Assembly (NCBI GenBank): GCA_016720465.1
Contig: JADKKO010000002.1
Location: 511,001-575,000, forward strand
Length of the DNA stretch: 64,000 nt
Direction of reading: 5' to 3'
Source: Holophagaceae bacterium
Lineage (GTDB): Bacteria > Acidobacteriota > Holophagae > Holophagales > Holophagaceae
Under the pieces are notes generated by a model. That model saw nothing but the letters and a program-made list of their open reading frames with translations, was not told the DNA's origin and did no database searches. This document shows positions 1 to 8,097 of this stretch, one piece after another (position 1 is the first letter of the stretch; each line of letters starts with the position of its first letter). The position numbers and the translations under genes are program-made.

Positions 1-108
1 CTGAGCAACCGAAAGGCCGCGGTCCTCCAGATGTACAGCGCCGCCTGCGCTGTGCTGGGCGAGGAAAACGAACTCGCCGGCGAAGAAGGCATGGATATCG
101 AGTTCTAG
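1..108 (+). CDS. C-terminal end of an unknown protein (5' end outside window)
   Basis: An open frame enters from the left edge and runs 35 codons to a TAG stop. The visible tail is acidic and ends in MDIEF. It has no motif that I recognise, so no function is assigned. A GC-rich hairpin follows 16 bp after the stop, which supports this being a real gene end. Confidence 0.5.
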   Translation: MSNRKAAVLQMYSAACAVLGEENELAGEEGMDIEF

Positions 109-124
109 CCGCCAAGAGGCTCCT

Positions 125-153
125 GGAAAGCGCGCCCCGGTGGCGCGCTTTCC
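125..153 (+). terminator. Hairpin after the leftmost gene, terminator-like
   Basis: A perfect 12-bp stem (GGAAAGCGCGCC and its complement) encloses a 5-nt loop just past the stop of the leftmost gene. No U-tract follows, so it may be a weak or factor-assisted terminator, or only a 3'-end stabilising hairpin. It lies between convergent genes and could serve both. Confidence 0.5.
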
Positions 154-203
154 ATATCTGGCTCAAGCCCGGGGGCGGCTGCCCAGGGCTGATACCTAGA
201 CGA

Positions 204-464
204 TCAAAGTCCCTTGCTCCCGAATAACGGAGCCGAACACCGGGAGCAGTTGGTCCGGTGCGTGGGGTTGCGGTGCCCGCAGTGGGAACAGATTTGATCG
301 CGCTGGCGCTTGCGCATCCACAGCCGCAGATAGAGCAGCGCGCCGATCAGGATGATCAGCTGCAGTTTCATGCTGGGCGTCAGCACGTACCAAGGGCGCG
401 GCCCGGCGGGCGGCTTGGGCGGTTCCTGCTGGAGTTCGACGGCGGGCTGGCGCATCAGTAACAT
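204..464 (-). CDS. Small membrane protein with C-terminal zinc ribbon
   Basis: An 86-residue protein with one hydrophobic segment at about residues 32-50, a basic stretch (RKRQR), and then two CxxC knuckles (CSHCGHRNPTHRTNCSRC) at about 59-76 that form a small zinc ribbon. The layout predicts an N-out or N-in single-pass protein with a cytoplasmic or membrane-proximal metal knuckle. The partner is unknown. The ATG sits two bases after a duplicated copy of the lepA stop codon, so the gene probably once followed lepA directly and may still be co-transcribed with it. An overlapping longer frame on the same strand lacks the Cys pattern and was not chosen. Confidence 0.6.
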   Translation of the reverse strand: MLLMRQPAVELQQEPPKPPAGPRPWYVLTPSMKLQLIILIGALLYLRLWMRKRQRDQICSHCGHRNPTHRTNCSRCSAPLFGSKGL

Positions 465-547
465 GCCTAGTTATCAACTTTCAGAATGGCCAGGAAGGCT
501 TCCTGCGGGATCTCCACATTGCCGATGGACTTCATGCGCTTCTTGCC
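460..547 (-). repeat. Displaced copy of the lepA 3' end (88 bp)
   Basis: This 88-bp block matches 645-732, the true 3' end of lepA, at all but one position. It includes the lepA stop codon and the ATG that follows it. The two copies are direct repeats flanking a 97-bp insert (548-644). The block carries the start codon of the zinc-ribbon gene. It is therefore either a long target duplication or a relic of unequal recombination. Confidence 0.85.
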
Positions 548-584
548 ACGGGGCCCCCTCCGCAAGGCCGCAGGCCGAGCGGGA

Positions 585-607
585 GCACAGGACTTGATGT
601 CCTGTGC
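585..607. repeat. Palindrome in the insert between the lepA 3'-end copies
   Basis: GCACAGGAC and its exact reverse complement GTCCTGTGC flank TTGAT. The same core, CACAGGAC-TAGAT-GTCCTGTG with one base changed, appears twice beside the tRNA-Leu gene about 22 kb away. This points to a dispersed palindromic repeat family rather than a local terminator. Confidence 0.7.
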
Positions 608-644
608 GTTCGGGGGGTAGTCACGAGGAAGGCCGAAGCGCATG

Positions 645-732
645 AACATGCCTAGTTATCAACTTTCAGAATGGCCAGGAAGGCTTCCTGCGGGATCTCC
701 ACATTGCCGATGGACTTCATGCGTTTCTTGCC
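645..732 (-). repeat. Native copy of the duplicated lepA 3' end
   Basis: This is the genuine 3' end of lepA, repeated with one mismatch at 460-547. Here it is continuous with the full reading frame, so it is taken as the parental copy. Confidence 0.85.
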
Positions 733-2490
733 TTCCTTCTGTTTCTGCAGCAGCTTTTTCTTTCGGGACACGTCGCCACCGTAGCACTTGGCGGTCACGT
801 CTTTTCGGCGGGCCTTCACATTGGTGCGGGCGATGAACTTGGCGCCGATGGCCGCCTGGATGGCCACATCGAACATCTGCTGGGGGATCACTTCCTTCAT
901 CTTCTGGCAAAGCGCGAGGCCCAGGGCATTGCTCTTGGCGCGGTGCACCAGGATGGAGAGCGCGTCCACGGGCTCGCCATTCACCAGCAGATCCATCTTC
1001 ACCAGATCCGATTCCGTGTAGTGCTTCATATGGTAATCGAAGCTGGCATAGCCCTTGGAGAGGGATTTCAGCTTGTCGTAGAAGTCCAGCACCACTTCGT
1101 TCAGGGGCAGCTCATAGACGAGCATCACCCGGTCGCTGCTGACATATTCCAATCTTTGTTGCAGGCCGCGGCGCTCTTCGCAAAGCTTGAGCAGGCCGCC
1201 CACGAAATCCGCCCGGGTGAGGATCGTGGCCTCGATGATGGGCTCTTCGATGCGGGCGATCTTCTGGAGCGGGGGCAGCTTCGATGGGTTGTCCACGATG
1301 ACCTCGTCGCCGTCGGTCAGGTACACGTGATAGCGCACGCTGGGCGCGGTGGTGATGAGGTCCAGGTTGAATTCGCGCTCCAGCCGCTCCTGCACGATCT
1401 CCATGTGCAACAGCCCAAGGAAGCCGCAGCGGAAACCGAAGCCCAGCGCCGTGGACGTTTCGGGCTCGTAGGTGAAGCTGCTGTCGTTGAGGCGCAGCTT
1501 GTCCATGGCGGTGCGCAAATTTTCGAAATCATCGCTGCTGGTGGGGAAGATTCCCGCGAACACCACCGGCTGGATCTCCTTGAAGCCCTTGAGCATTTCC
1601 GTGGCCGGGGTGGTGCTGTTGGTCAAGGCGTGGGTGATGGTGTCGCCGACCTTCACATCGGTCAGCTGCTTGATCGAGGCCACCAGGTAGCCCACTTCGC
1701 CCACGGACATGGTTGGCTGCTTGCTCATCTTGGGATCGAAGATCCCGATCTCGTCCACGCGGTATTCGGAGCCGTTGGACATGAAGCGGATCTGGTCCCC
1801 GGCCTTCAGCGTGCCGTTGAAGATGCGGATGAGGCTCACGATGCCGCGGTAGGGATCGTAGTAGCAGTCGAAGATGAGCGCCTGGAGCGGGCCCAGCTTG
1901 TCGCCCTGGGGCGCCGGGATGCACTTGACGATCTGCTCGAGCACCGCCTCGCAGTTCTCACCGGTTTTTGCGCTGACGTTCACGGCGTGCGCCGTGTCCA
2001 CCAGCCCGATGACCGTGTCGATCTGCTCCAGCACCCGCGCGGGGTCGGCGCTGGGGAGGTCCGTCTTGTTGAGCACGGGAAATACTTCCAGGCCGTTTTC
2101 CAGCGCGAGATAGGCATTGGCCAAGGTCTGGGCCTCCACGCCTTGGGTCGCGTCCACCACCAGGATGGCGCCTTCGCAGGCGGCGAGGCTGCGGCTCACC
2201 TCGTAGGTGAAATCCACGTGGCCAGGCGTGTCGATGAGGTTCAAGGTGTAGGTCTTGCCGTCCTGGGCGGGATACATGCAGGTCACGGCGTGGGCCTTGA
2301 TGGTGATGCCGCGTTCCCGCTCCAGGTCCATGTCGTCCAGCATCTGGGCCTGCATGTCCCGGTGGGCCACGGTCTTGGTGAGTTCCAGCAGACGGTCGGC
2401 CAACGTGGATTTGCCGTGGTCGATGTGCGCCACGATGGAAAAATTGCGGATCAGTTGGGGATCAGTCACGAAGTGCTCCGAACCCGCCAT
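652..2490 (-). CDS. lepA: Elongation factor 4 (LepA), ribosome back-translocase GTPase
   Basis: LepA/EF4 is a translational GTPase that binds stalled ribosomes and helps biogenesis or back-translocation. The protein is 612 residues, the usual family length, from the ATG giving MAGSEHF. Longer upstream starts add a low-complexity tail that is not family-like. G1 is AHIDHGKST at about residues 21-29, G3 is DTPGH at about 87-91 and G4 is NKTD at about 141-144. The C-terminal domain special to LepA ends in the basic SRKKKLLQKQKEGKKR segment and IPQEAFLAILKVDN. The gene is divergent from a secreted peptidase gene across about 75 bp. The 3' end is duplicated downstream (460-547). The identification is secure. 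Confidence 0.98.
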   Translation of the reverse strand: MAGSEHFVTDPQLIRNFSIVAHIDHGKSTLADRLLELTKTVAHRDMQAQMLDDMDLERERGITIKAHAVTCMYPAQDGKTYTLNLIDTPGHVDFTYEVSRSLAACEGAILVVDATQGVEAQTLANAYLALENGLEVFPVLNKTDLPSADPARVLEQIDTVIGLVDTAHAVNVSAKTGENCEAVLEQIVKCIPAPQGDKLGPLQALIFDCYYDPYRGIVSLIRIFNGTLKAGDQIRFMSNGSEYRVDEIGIFDPKMSKQPTMSVGEVGYLVASIKQLTDVKVGDTITHALTNSTTPATEMLKGFKEIQPVVFAGIFPTSSDDFENLRTAMDKLRLNDSSFTYEPETSTALGFGFRCGFLGLLHMEIVQERLEREFNLDLITTAPSVRYHVYLTDGDEVIVDNPSKLPPLQKIARIEEPIIEATILTRADFVGGLLKLCEERRGLQQRLEYVSSDRVMLVYELPLNEVVLDFYDKLKSLSKGYASFDYHMKHYTESDLVKMDLLVNGEPVDALSILVHRAKSNALGLALCQKMKEVIPQQMFDVAIQAAIGAKFIARTNVKARRKDVTAKCYGGDVSRKKKLLQKQKEGKKRMKSIGNVEIPQEAFLAILKVDN

Positions 2491-2564
2491 TGTAACGCTG
2501 ACGGGCCTTCCCCTGAAGCGGGAATCCGGTGGGACTTCGGCCGCCGGCTCTGAGACAATGCCCC

Positions 2565-4085
2565 ATGCACCGATTCCCGCTGATCCTGGCCACCCTCGCA
2601 TCGCTCGCTCTGCGCGCCCAGGGACCGGTCTCCGGGCAGGTGACCGATGGCCAGCGCGCGGTCGCTGGCGTCCGCGTCTTCGTGGACGAGGGCATCCGCA
2701 CCGACCAGGACCGCAACGCCTTGATGCCTGCGCTGCGCGGCTATTCCTGGGACATCACGGGAAGCGACGGCCGGTTCTCCTTGCTCGGATCGGCGGAGGA
2801 CACCCATCCGGTGCTGATTTTCGAAAAGGAGGGCTGGGCCAGGGACATGGTGCACATGCGGAATGGCGAAGCGGCCACCATCGTGCTCCGGCCTGCGAAT
2901 CAATACCGGGTTGAAAAGGTCCTCGTGGTGCGCCTGGATTTCGCAGACGAAGCGGTGACCATGCCTGACGACGACTTGCGGAGGCTCCTTTTCAACCGCA
3001 AACCCGGCCAGGCCAGCGCGGCCAATTTCCTCTATGAAGTATCCAAGGGCAACCTCGCCCTGGAAGAGGGCGCCATCCTGCATTTCACGGACCCGCAGCA
3101 CACCAAGCCGCGCAATGACGATCAAAGAGCCGGCATGGTGCGGTTCGTCCTGGAGAAATTGAAAGGCCAGGACCTCCACGATTTCGATCGCGTGGACAAC
3201 CGCACGGGCGCTATGAAGCCCGATGGGAAACCGGACCACCTCTGGATCTTCGCGCCTGGCGAACCGAAATCCATCACCAACAACGACGCCCATCTCCGGC
3301 CCGTGACCTTCATGATGCCTCTGCCCTGGAACCCATCGTCCACCTGGCCCGTGGTGTTCATGACTGAACAGGCCCCGCTGGGGAACATCGTCCACGAATC
3401 CTTCCACGCCATGGGCGAGCACGCCGTGGACGACTTGTACCTCGGCTGCGAGGACCCCAATACCGCGGGCATCTGGGATCTGATGGACGCCGGACAGTAC
3501 CGGGGCTGGGACGCGGCCCACGGCGACACCGGCCCTTGGCAGCAGGACACGGGCTACAGCCCTTCCCACCCCGGCCCCTGGGTGATCGGCGAATTGTGGT
3601 ACCGCGGGCGCTTCGGATCCCTGGTGAAGAAGGAACGGATCAAGGGCCGCGCCTGGGACGGGTGGCTCGCGCCCCTGGAACGGGCGCCGGGAATCGACTC
3701 GCAGCGGCTGGTGGTGCCAGATCCCAGGAAAGCGGGCGCCTTCTGGGAATTTTCGGTGCGCCGGCCCTGGGGCTTCAACCGCGGCCGCGTGGGGAACCGC
3801 TGGGGGCCTGGGTTCGAAGGCCTCATCGTGGAACACATCGATCCGAGCCTATTGAGCCGGGAAGGCGAGCCGAAGGGGCCCGTGCGCATCATGGACGCTC
3901 ATCCACGCAGCCCGGAACCGCCCCAGCCGAGGTTCCCCTGCGGCCGGTGGGAGCTGGACGACGCCGCCTACAACCTGGGGCCAGGCGAAACCGCCAAGGG
4001 CAGCGATGGGCCCGTGAGTTGGGAAGTGATCTCCGTGGATTCCTTTGGAAGCATGCGGATCCAGGTGAATTTGAGGATCCAATGA
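2565..4085 (+). CDS. Secreted M6-like metallopeptidase
   Basis: A 506-residue exported protein. An N-terminal signal peptide (MHRFPLILATLASLALRAQG) is followed by a beta-sandwich stretch like a carboxypeptidase regulatory domain (about 20-100) and then a metallopeptidase region. The zinc motif HESFH lies at 277-281 and is followed by HAVDDLY and WDLMD. This resembles the HExxHxxG...DLY...WDLM layout of M6 (immune-inhibitor-A-like) peptidases with a small insertion between the motifs. Such enzymes degrade extracellular protein. The start was chosen at the second ATG because it begins the signal peptide. A small NTF2-like gene follows closely. The M6 assignment rests on motif layout only. Confidence 0.75.
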   Translation: MHRFPLILATLASLALRAQGPVSGQVTDGQRAVAGVRVFVDEGIRTDQDRNALMPALRGYSWDITGSDGRFSLLGSAEDTHPVLIFEKEGWARDMVHMRNGEAATIVLRPANQYRVEKVLVVRLDFADEAVTMPDDDLRRLLFNRKPGQASAANFLYEVSKGNLALEEGAILHFTDPQHTKPRNDDQRAGMVRFVLEKLKGQDLHDFDRVDNRTGAMKPDGKPDHLWIFAPGEPKSITNNDAHLRPVTFMMPLPWNPSSTWPVVFMTEQAPLGNIVHESFHAMGEHAVDDLYLGCEDPNTAGIWDLMDAGQYRGWDAAHGDTGPWQQDTGYSPSHPGPWVIGELWYRGRFGSLVKKERIKGRAWDGWLAPLERAPGIDSQRLVVPDPRKAGAFWEFSVRRPWGFNRGRVGNRWGPGFEGLIVEHIDPSLLSREGEPKGPVRIMDAHPRSPEPPQPRFPCGRWELDDAAYNLGPGETAKGSDGPVSWEVISVDSFGSMRIQVNLRIQ

Positions 4086-4096
4086 AGGAGGTGGCC

Positions 4097-4555
4097 ATGC
4101 TGCTCTTCATGCCTGCCCTGGCGATGAACGCGCCCGCGGCGCAGACGCCCGGAGACGTACTCGACCTATGGCATCTCGCGGCGGCGCAGGCCGACGCGGA
4201 GCTGTACTTCAGCCTGATGGCTCCGGGCGCGGTGTTCCTGGGGACCGACGCCACCGAACGCTGGACCAAGGACGAATTCCGCGTCTGGGCGGAACCCTAT
4301 TTCAAGAAAGGCAAGGCCTGGGCCTTCAAGTCCGTGAAACGCCATATGGGCTTTTCCAGGGATGGAAGCACCGCCTGGTTCGACGAGGACCTGGACACGC
4401 CGAACCTGGGCCCTGCGCGGGGATCCGGCGTGCTCGTGAAGCAGGGCGGCGCCTGGCGCATCGCCCAGTACAACCTCAGCGTCCCCATTCCAAACCCGCT
4501 GATGAAGCAGGTGAAGAAAGAGATCGAGGAGCATCTGAAGGCGGTCGGGAAATGA
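4097..4555 (+). CDS. SnoaL/NTF2-like protein (DUF4440 type)
   Basis: A 152-residue protein with the cone-shaped NTF2/SnoaL fold signature, DAELYFSLMAPGAVFLGTDA followed by W-T-K-DEF-x-x-WAEPYF. Proteins of this family are small enzymes or ligand binders, and many act on unknown substrates. A strong Shine-Dalgarno AAGGAGG lies 5 nt before the ATG at 4097, which decides the start over an ATG overlapping the upstream stop. The short hydrophobic N-terminus (LLFMPALAMNAPAAQ) may be a signal peptide. It sits 11 bp after the M6-like peptidase gene and is probably co-transcribed with it. Confidence 0.75.
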   Translation: MLLFMPALAMNAPAAQTPGDVLDLWHLAAAQADAELYFSLMAPGAVFLGTDATERWTKDEFRVWAEPYFKKGKAWAFKSVKRHMGFSRDGSTAWFDEDLDTPNLGPARGSGVLVKQGGAWRIAQYNLSVPIPNPLMKQVKKEIEEHLKAVGK

Positions 4556-4661
4556 TCCGGATGCCATTCGCGGCCGCTGCTTTTTGACGATCCGTCACGC
4601 TCTCCAGGGATTTTCTTCCGCCAAAGCCTCTACCCAGTAACATGAGGGCCAGGAGATCCCC

Positions 4662-6083
4662 ATGCGCGCGATGGTCAAGGCGGTCCTTGTTTTCACTTTG
4701 ATCCACCTGGTCCCCTTCGTGGCGCAGGCGCAGGCGCCAACCGAGCGCCACCGCCCCGCCGCCGCGCGGATCCTGGGCGCTTCGCTTCAGTCGTCCACGG
4801 CCTACGACCAGCTCGGGGAACTCTGCGACCAGGTGGGGAACCGCATCAGCGGTTCCGAGCGGTTGGACAAGGCCATCGACTGGGCCGTGAAGACCATGAA
4901 AGCCGATGGACTGCAGAACGTGCACACCGAAAAAATCCTGGTGCCTTATTGGAGACGAGGCGCGGAAAAAGCCTGGACCATCACGCCCCAGCGGCATGAA
5001 CTGTCCATCCTGGGCCTGGGCATGAGCGTAGCGACGCCCAAGGGCGGCATCACGGCGGAGGTGGCGGTGGTGGGCAGCTTCGCTGAACTGGACAAGCTCG
5101 GCGAGGCCGGGGCCAGAGGCAAGATCGTGCTCTACGACGTGCCCTTCACCGGCTACGGCCAGACCGTCGCGTACCGGGTGTTCGGCGCCTCCCGCGCGGC
5201 CAAATACGGCGCGGTGGCGGCCCTGGTGCGTTCGGTGGGCAGCCTCAGCTTCGACACGCCGCATACCGGAACCCTGGCCTACGACGAGAAGCTGCCGAAG
5301 ATCCCCTCCGCGGCGGTGTCCATCGAGAATTCCGCGATGATGGGGCGCATGGCCCGGCGCGGCGAGACCATCCAGCTGCATCTGGAGCTGGAGAACGAAC
5401 TCATCCCCAACCAGCCGTCGGCCAACGTGGTGGGAGAGATCGTCGGTTCCGAAAAACCCCTGGAGGTGGTGCTCCTGGGCGGCCATCTCGATAGCTGGGA
5501 TGTGGGGCAGGGGGCCCAGGACGATGGCGTGGGCTGCATGATCTCGCTGGGGGCCGCGAAGGCGATCCTGGACGCAGGCCTGAAACCCAAACGCACCGTC
5601 CGCGTGGTCTTCTTCACCAACGAGGAGAACGGCGACTTTGGCGGCAAGGGCTACCGTGACGCGCACCAAGCCGAGCTTGTGAATTTCGTCGCGGCCCTGG
5701 AGAGCGACAGCGGCAACGGGCCCGTGAAGGGCTTCAGCCTGGACTTCCAGGGGGAGGGCCGCAACAAGGCCGCCGCCGCCACGCCCGAAGCGAAGGCGCG
5801 CGCCGACAAGGGCCTTGCGTTGCTGAAATCCGTCGCACCGCTGCTGGAGCCCCTCGACGCCACCCGGATGGAGATGGGCGGCAGCGGCACCGACATCGGC
5901 CCGACCGTGAACGCGGGCGTTCCCGGCGTCGGCGTCAACCATGACACGACCCATTACTGGGAAATCCACCACACCAAGGCCGACACTTTCGACAAGATCA
6001 TCAAACTCGACATGCAGAAGAACATCGCCGCCGTGGGAATCATGGCCTATGTGCTGGCAGAGATGGAGGAGACGCTGCGGTAG
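4662..6083 (+). CDS. Secreted M28 family aminopeptidase/carboxypeptidase (PA domain)
   Basis: A 473-residue exported di-zinc peptidase related to carboxypeptidase Q and plasma glutamate carboxypeptidase. A signal peptide covers about residues 1-23. A protease-associated (PA) insert lies around 125-240. The catalytic part has H275 and D277 in GGHLDSWD, the bridging Asp in QDDG (about 287), the Glu pair in NEENG (321-322), an Asp in ESDSGN and a late His in IHHTKADT. All expected M28 metal ligands are present. An AGGAG Shine-Dalgarno precedes the ATG. The likely role is trimming of peptides in the periplasm or outside the cell, alongside the other peptidases of this region. Confidence 0.92.
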   Translation: MRAMVKAVLVFTLIHLVPFVAQAQAPTERHRPAAARILGASLQSSTAYDQLGELCDQVGNRISGSERLDKAIDWAVKTMKADGLQNVHTEKILVPYWRRGAEKAWTITPQRHELSILGLGMSVATPKGGITAEVAVVGSFAELDKLGEAGARGKIVLYDVPFTGYGQTVAYRVFGASRAAKYGAVAALVRSVGSLSFDTPHTGTLAYDEKLPKIPSAAVSIENSAMMGRMARRGETIQLHLELENELIPNQPSANVVGEIVGSEKPLEVVLLGGHLDSWDVGQGAQDDGVGCMISLGAAKAILDAGLKPKRTVRVVFFTNEENGDFGGKGYRDAHQAELVNFVAALESDSGNGPVKGFSLDFQGEGRNKAAAATPEAKARADKGLALLKSVAPLLEPLDATRMEMGGSGTDIGPTVNAGVPGVGVNHDTTHYWEIHHTKADTFDKIIKLDMQKNIAAVGIMAYVLAEMEETLR

Positions 6084-6165
6084 GGTTTCGCCGGGTGGGG
6101 CCGCCTGGCGCCGCTGGAAATCCGGAGTCCGCCACACTACGGGCCGTGTCGGCCCTGTCTTTTCC

Positions 6166-6194
6166 TTGACTGAAGCAGGCGGAGGGCGTATCCA
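6166..6194 (+). promoter_or_regulatory. Possible sigma70-type promoter for the 6258 gene
   Basis: TTGACT (-35 like) and TATCCA (-10 like) are separated by 17 bp and lie about 65 bp before the start at 6258. The -10 box is a poor match, so this is only a candidate. Confidence 0.3.
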
Positions 6195-6257
6195 GAAACA
6201 GGAACCCACCCGTCCGATCCCCTTGGGATGAACCGCATCCCTTTCCAGGAGTAGTCC

Positions 6258-6581
6258 GTGCGAAAAAAGGCCTTCGATCCGACCCGCGATCATCGCATCA
6301 CCCGGGAGGAGGCCGCCGGCCTCGTCAAGGCCTACCAGGACAAGGCCGATAAGGGAGCGCATCACGCTTCGGCCTTCAACCGAAGCGCCTTTGAACAGCT
6401 TCTGGCCCAGCCCGGAGCCGCCGGCATCCGCATCTACCACGCCCAGCACAAGGACGGATCGCCCACCATGGTGATGGTGGCGGTCGATGGAAAGGGCGAG
6501 GATCTCGCTGGCCCCGGCAATGTGTTCACCCAATTCGGGACCGACTGCCCCCCGTTCTGCGCCTCGAAGTCCTGGACCTAG
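6258..6581 (+). CDS. Small conserved hypothetical protein with CPPxC tail
   Basis: A 107-residue protein starting at GTG, with no signal peptide. The N-terminal half is helical and charged (TREEAAGLVKAYQDKAD). A GIRIYHAQ strand follows, and the C-terminus carries CPPFC. I recall small uncharacterised proteins with a similar GIRIYxG...CPPxC arrangement in other phyla, but this is memory and not a search result. The two cysteines could bind a metal or form a disulfide. The gene stands upstream of a membrane protein/histidine kinase pair, with no clear functional link. Confidence 0.6.
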   Translation: MRKKAFDPTRDHRITREEAAGLVKAYQDKADKGAHHASAFNRSAFEQLLAQPGAAGIRIYHAQHKDGSPTMVMVAVDGKGEDLAGPGNVFTQFGTDCPPFCASKSWT

Positions 6582-6595
6582 CTGCCCAGCTCCGG

Positions 6596-7267
6596 ATGAG
6601 CCAGTTCACGGTCATTCTTTGGATTGGTTGGGGGATTCAACTGATCAGTCCCCTCTTTCCTGTTTCGGCCGCTCTCGTGAACCGGAGGACTTCCCGGTTC
6701 ATCAACCTGCCGTGGATGGATCGCCTCGCGGTAGCCGTGGGTTTCGATCTCGTGGTGAATTGGGCCCTGCTCGGGATGGCCTTCCGCCACGTCCATAACG
6801 CCTGGCTCACCGACTTCGCGATGGTGCCCCAGGTGTTGCTTTCTCTGTGGGTGCTTTCAGGCCTGGGGCCACGACCCATTCCGCCCAGGATCCTGGCGAC
6901 GGCCGTGGTCGCCTTCCTGGGCAGCGCCACGCTGGAGGCTTCCTTGATCGGATTCGGCCGGAAATGGCCGGTGACCCTGATCCTGGCGAGCCTCATCCTG
7001 CTCGGATTCTGCCTCTGGCGGCTGAAGGACCTGATTGCCCAGCCGGAGGGAGAGACGGTCTACAGGCAGCCCGCATTCTGGCTGCTGGGCGGCTGGGTGC
7101 TGGGGCAAGGGATGCATCTCACCTTCATCCCCCTGGCCGATCTGTTCCTGAAGAGCCTTCCCAAGGCTTGGATCCTCGTACCCTGGATCATCACCTATTT
7201 TCTTGGCCTGTCCCTGAACCTCGTCCTTTCTAAGGCCTTCCTGTGCCGGAAATCCGCCTGGTCCTGA
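6596..7267 (+). CDS. Multi-spanning membrane protein, possible sensor partner
   Basis: A 223-residue integral membrane protein with about seven hydrophobic segments (for example around residues 5-25, 45-65, 75-92, 98-120, 123-140, 160-180 and 190-215). I recognise no catalytic motif. Its last 25 bp overlap the start of the downstream histidine kinase gene, so the two are translationally coupled. The kinase has only one membrane segment, so this protein may supply the membrane sensing module in trans. That role is inference from coupling. Confidence 0.7.
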   Translation: MSQFTVILWIGWGIQLISPLFPVSAALVNRRTSRFINLPWMDRLAVAVGFDLVVNWALLGMAFRHVHNAWLTDFAMVPQVLLSLWVLSGLGPRPIPPRILATAVVAFLGSATLEASLIGFGRKWPVTLILASLILLGFCLWRLKDLIAQPEGETVYRQPAFWLLGGWVLGQGMHLTFIPLADLFLKSLPKAWILVPWIITYFLGLSLNLVLSKAFLCRKSAWS

Positions 7268-8082
7268 GCTTCATCCTTGGAACCGTCTTCCTGTTGGCGG
7301 TGGGGGGGCTGGCGCTGTTCGCCATGGCTCAGGCCAAGAACCGCATCATCCGCGAGCAGCGCCGCTCCCTGGAGGCGGAACAGCGGTTCCGGAAGACCCA
7401 GGAAGCCTTCATGGACAACGCCCACCACGAGTTGAGGACACCCCTGCAGGTGCTGACGGGGCACCTCCAGATGCTTGAGGTCCTCGGCCCGACACCTGAG
7501 CAGACCCTCATCCTGGACAAAGCGAGGGGCGCCGCCGATCGCTTGGGGCGCCAGGTCGAGGGCCTTCTTGATCTTTCAAGCCTGGCCCAGGGCACCCTCG
7601 TCCTCCGCCCAGGCTTGGAGGATCTCGGCGCGCATCTTCAACCCATCGCCGATGACTTCAGGGCCCAGGCCCTGGCCAAGGGGCTCACCCCCGCCGTTGC
7701 GCTGGACCCGCTACCCCGTCCGGTGCGCTGCGATGCCCCGAGGCTCTGCAAGGCTCTGGAAGCCTTGCTGGACAACGCTCTGGGATTCACCGAGCGGGGC
7801 AACGTCGCCTTCCGCCTGAGGGCCACCCCCGAGCCTGGAGCATGGCATCTCCGCTTCGAGATCGAGGATGAGGGCCCGGGCCTGCCGCCGGACTGGGAGC
7901 GCCTGATGCACCCTTTCGAGCAGGAGGAGCGCAGCCTCCGCCGTCGCCGGGGCGGCCTTGGCATCGGCCTGCCCCTGGCGGTGGGCATCGTGGAGTTGAT
8001 GGGCGGGCGATTGGGGTTGATTCCAAAGGCGACTGGAACGCAGGCCTGGGTGGAGATCACCCTGAGCGAGTCCGCGGTTTGA
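7243..8082 (+). CDS. Sensor histidine kinase
   Basis: A 279-residue kinase with one N-terminal membrane helix (about residues 6-29), a short coiled-coil linker, and the dimerisation/phospho-acceptor box HHELRTP with the likely phosphorylated His at 62. The HATPase domain shows the N box (ALLDNALGF), the G1 box (EDEGPGLP) and the G2 box (GGLGIGLPLAVGIVELMGG). No PAS, HAMP or large periplasmic domain is present, so signal input probably comes from the overlapping membrane protein. No response regulator gene is adjacent. The start is a GTG inside the upstream gene. The downstream neighbour is convergent, 15 bp away. Confidence 0.88.
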   Translation: MPEIRLVLSFILGTVFLLAVGGLALFAMAQAKNRIIREQRRSLEAEQRFRKTQEAFMDNAHHELRTPLQVLTGHLQMLEVLGPTPEQTLILDKARGAADRLGRQVEGLLDLSSLAQGTLVLRPGLEDLGAHLQPIADDFRAQALAKGLTPAVALDPLPRPVRCDAPRLCKALEALLDNALGFTERGNVAFRLRATPEPGAWHLRFEIEDEGPGLPPDWERLMHPFEQEERSLRRRRGGLGIGLPLAVGIVELMGGRLGLIPKATGTQAWVEITLSESAV

Positions 8083-8097
8083 TTTCGAACCAGAGCG

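Noticed and set aside
196..477. 93-codon frame overlapping the zinc-ribbon gene
   Set aside because: The competing frame on the same strand has a membrane helix and four zinc-binding cysteines, whereas this one is Arg/Pro/Ala-rich and without pattern.
467..649. 60-codon frame ending in the duplicated lepA tail
   Set aside because: It only reads the displaced lepA 3' end fused to the insert. It is a by-product of the duplication and not a gene.
943..2553. Long open frame (536 codons) antisense to lepA
   Set aside because: It is a shadow of the GC-rich third codon positions of lepA. The translation is His/Val/Gly-rich with no known motif, while lepA on the other strand is certain.
4476..6533. 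Long open frame antisense to the M28 peptidase gene
   Set aside because: Composition is typical of antisense shadows and it runs across two real genes and their intergenic gap.
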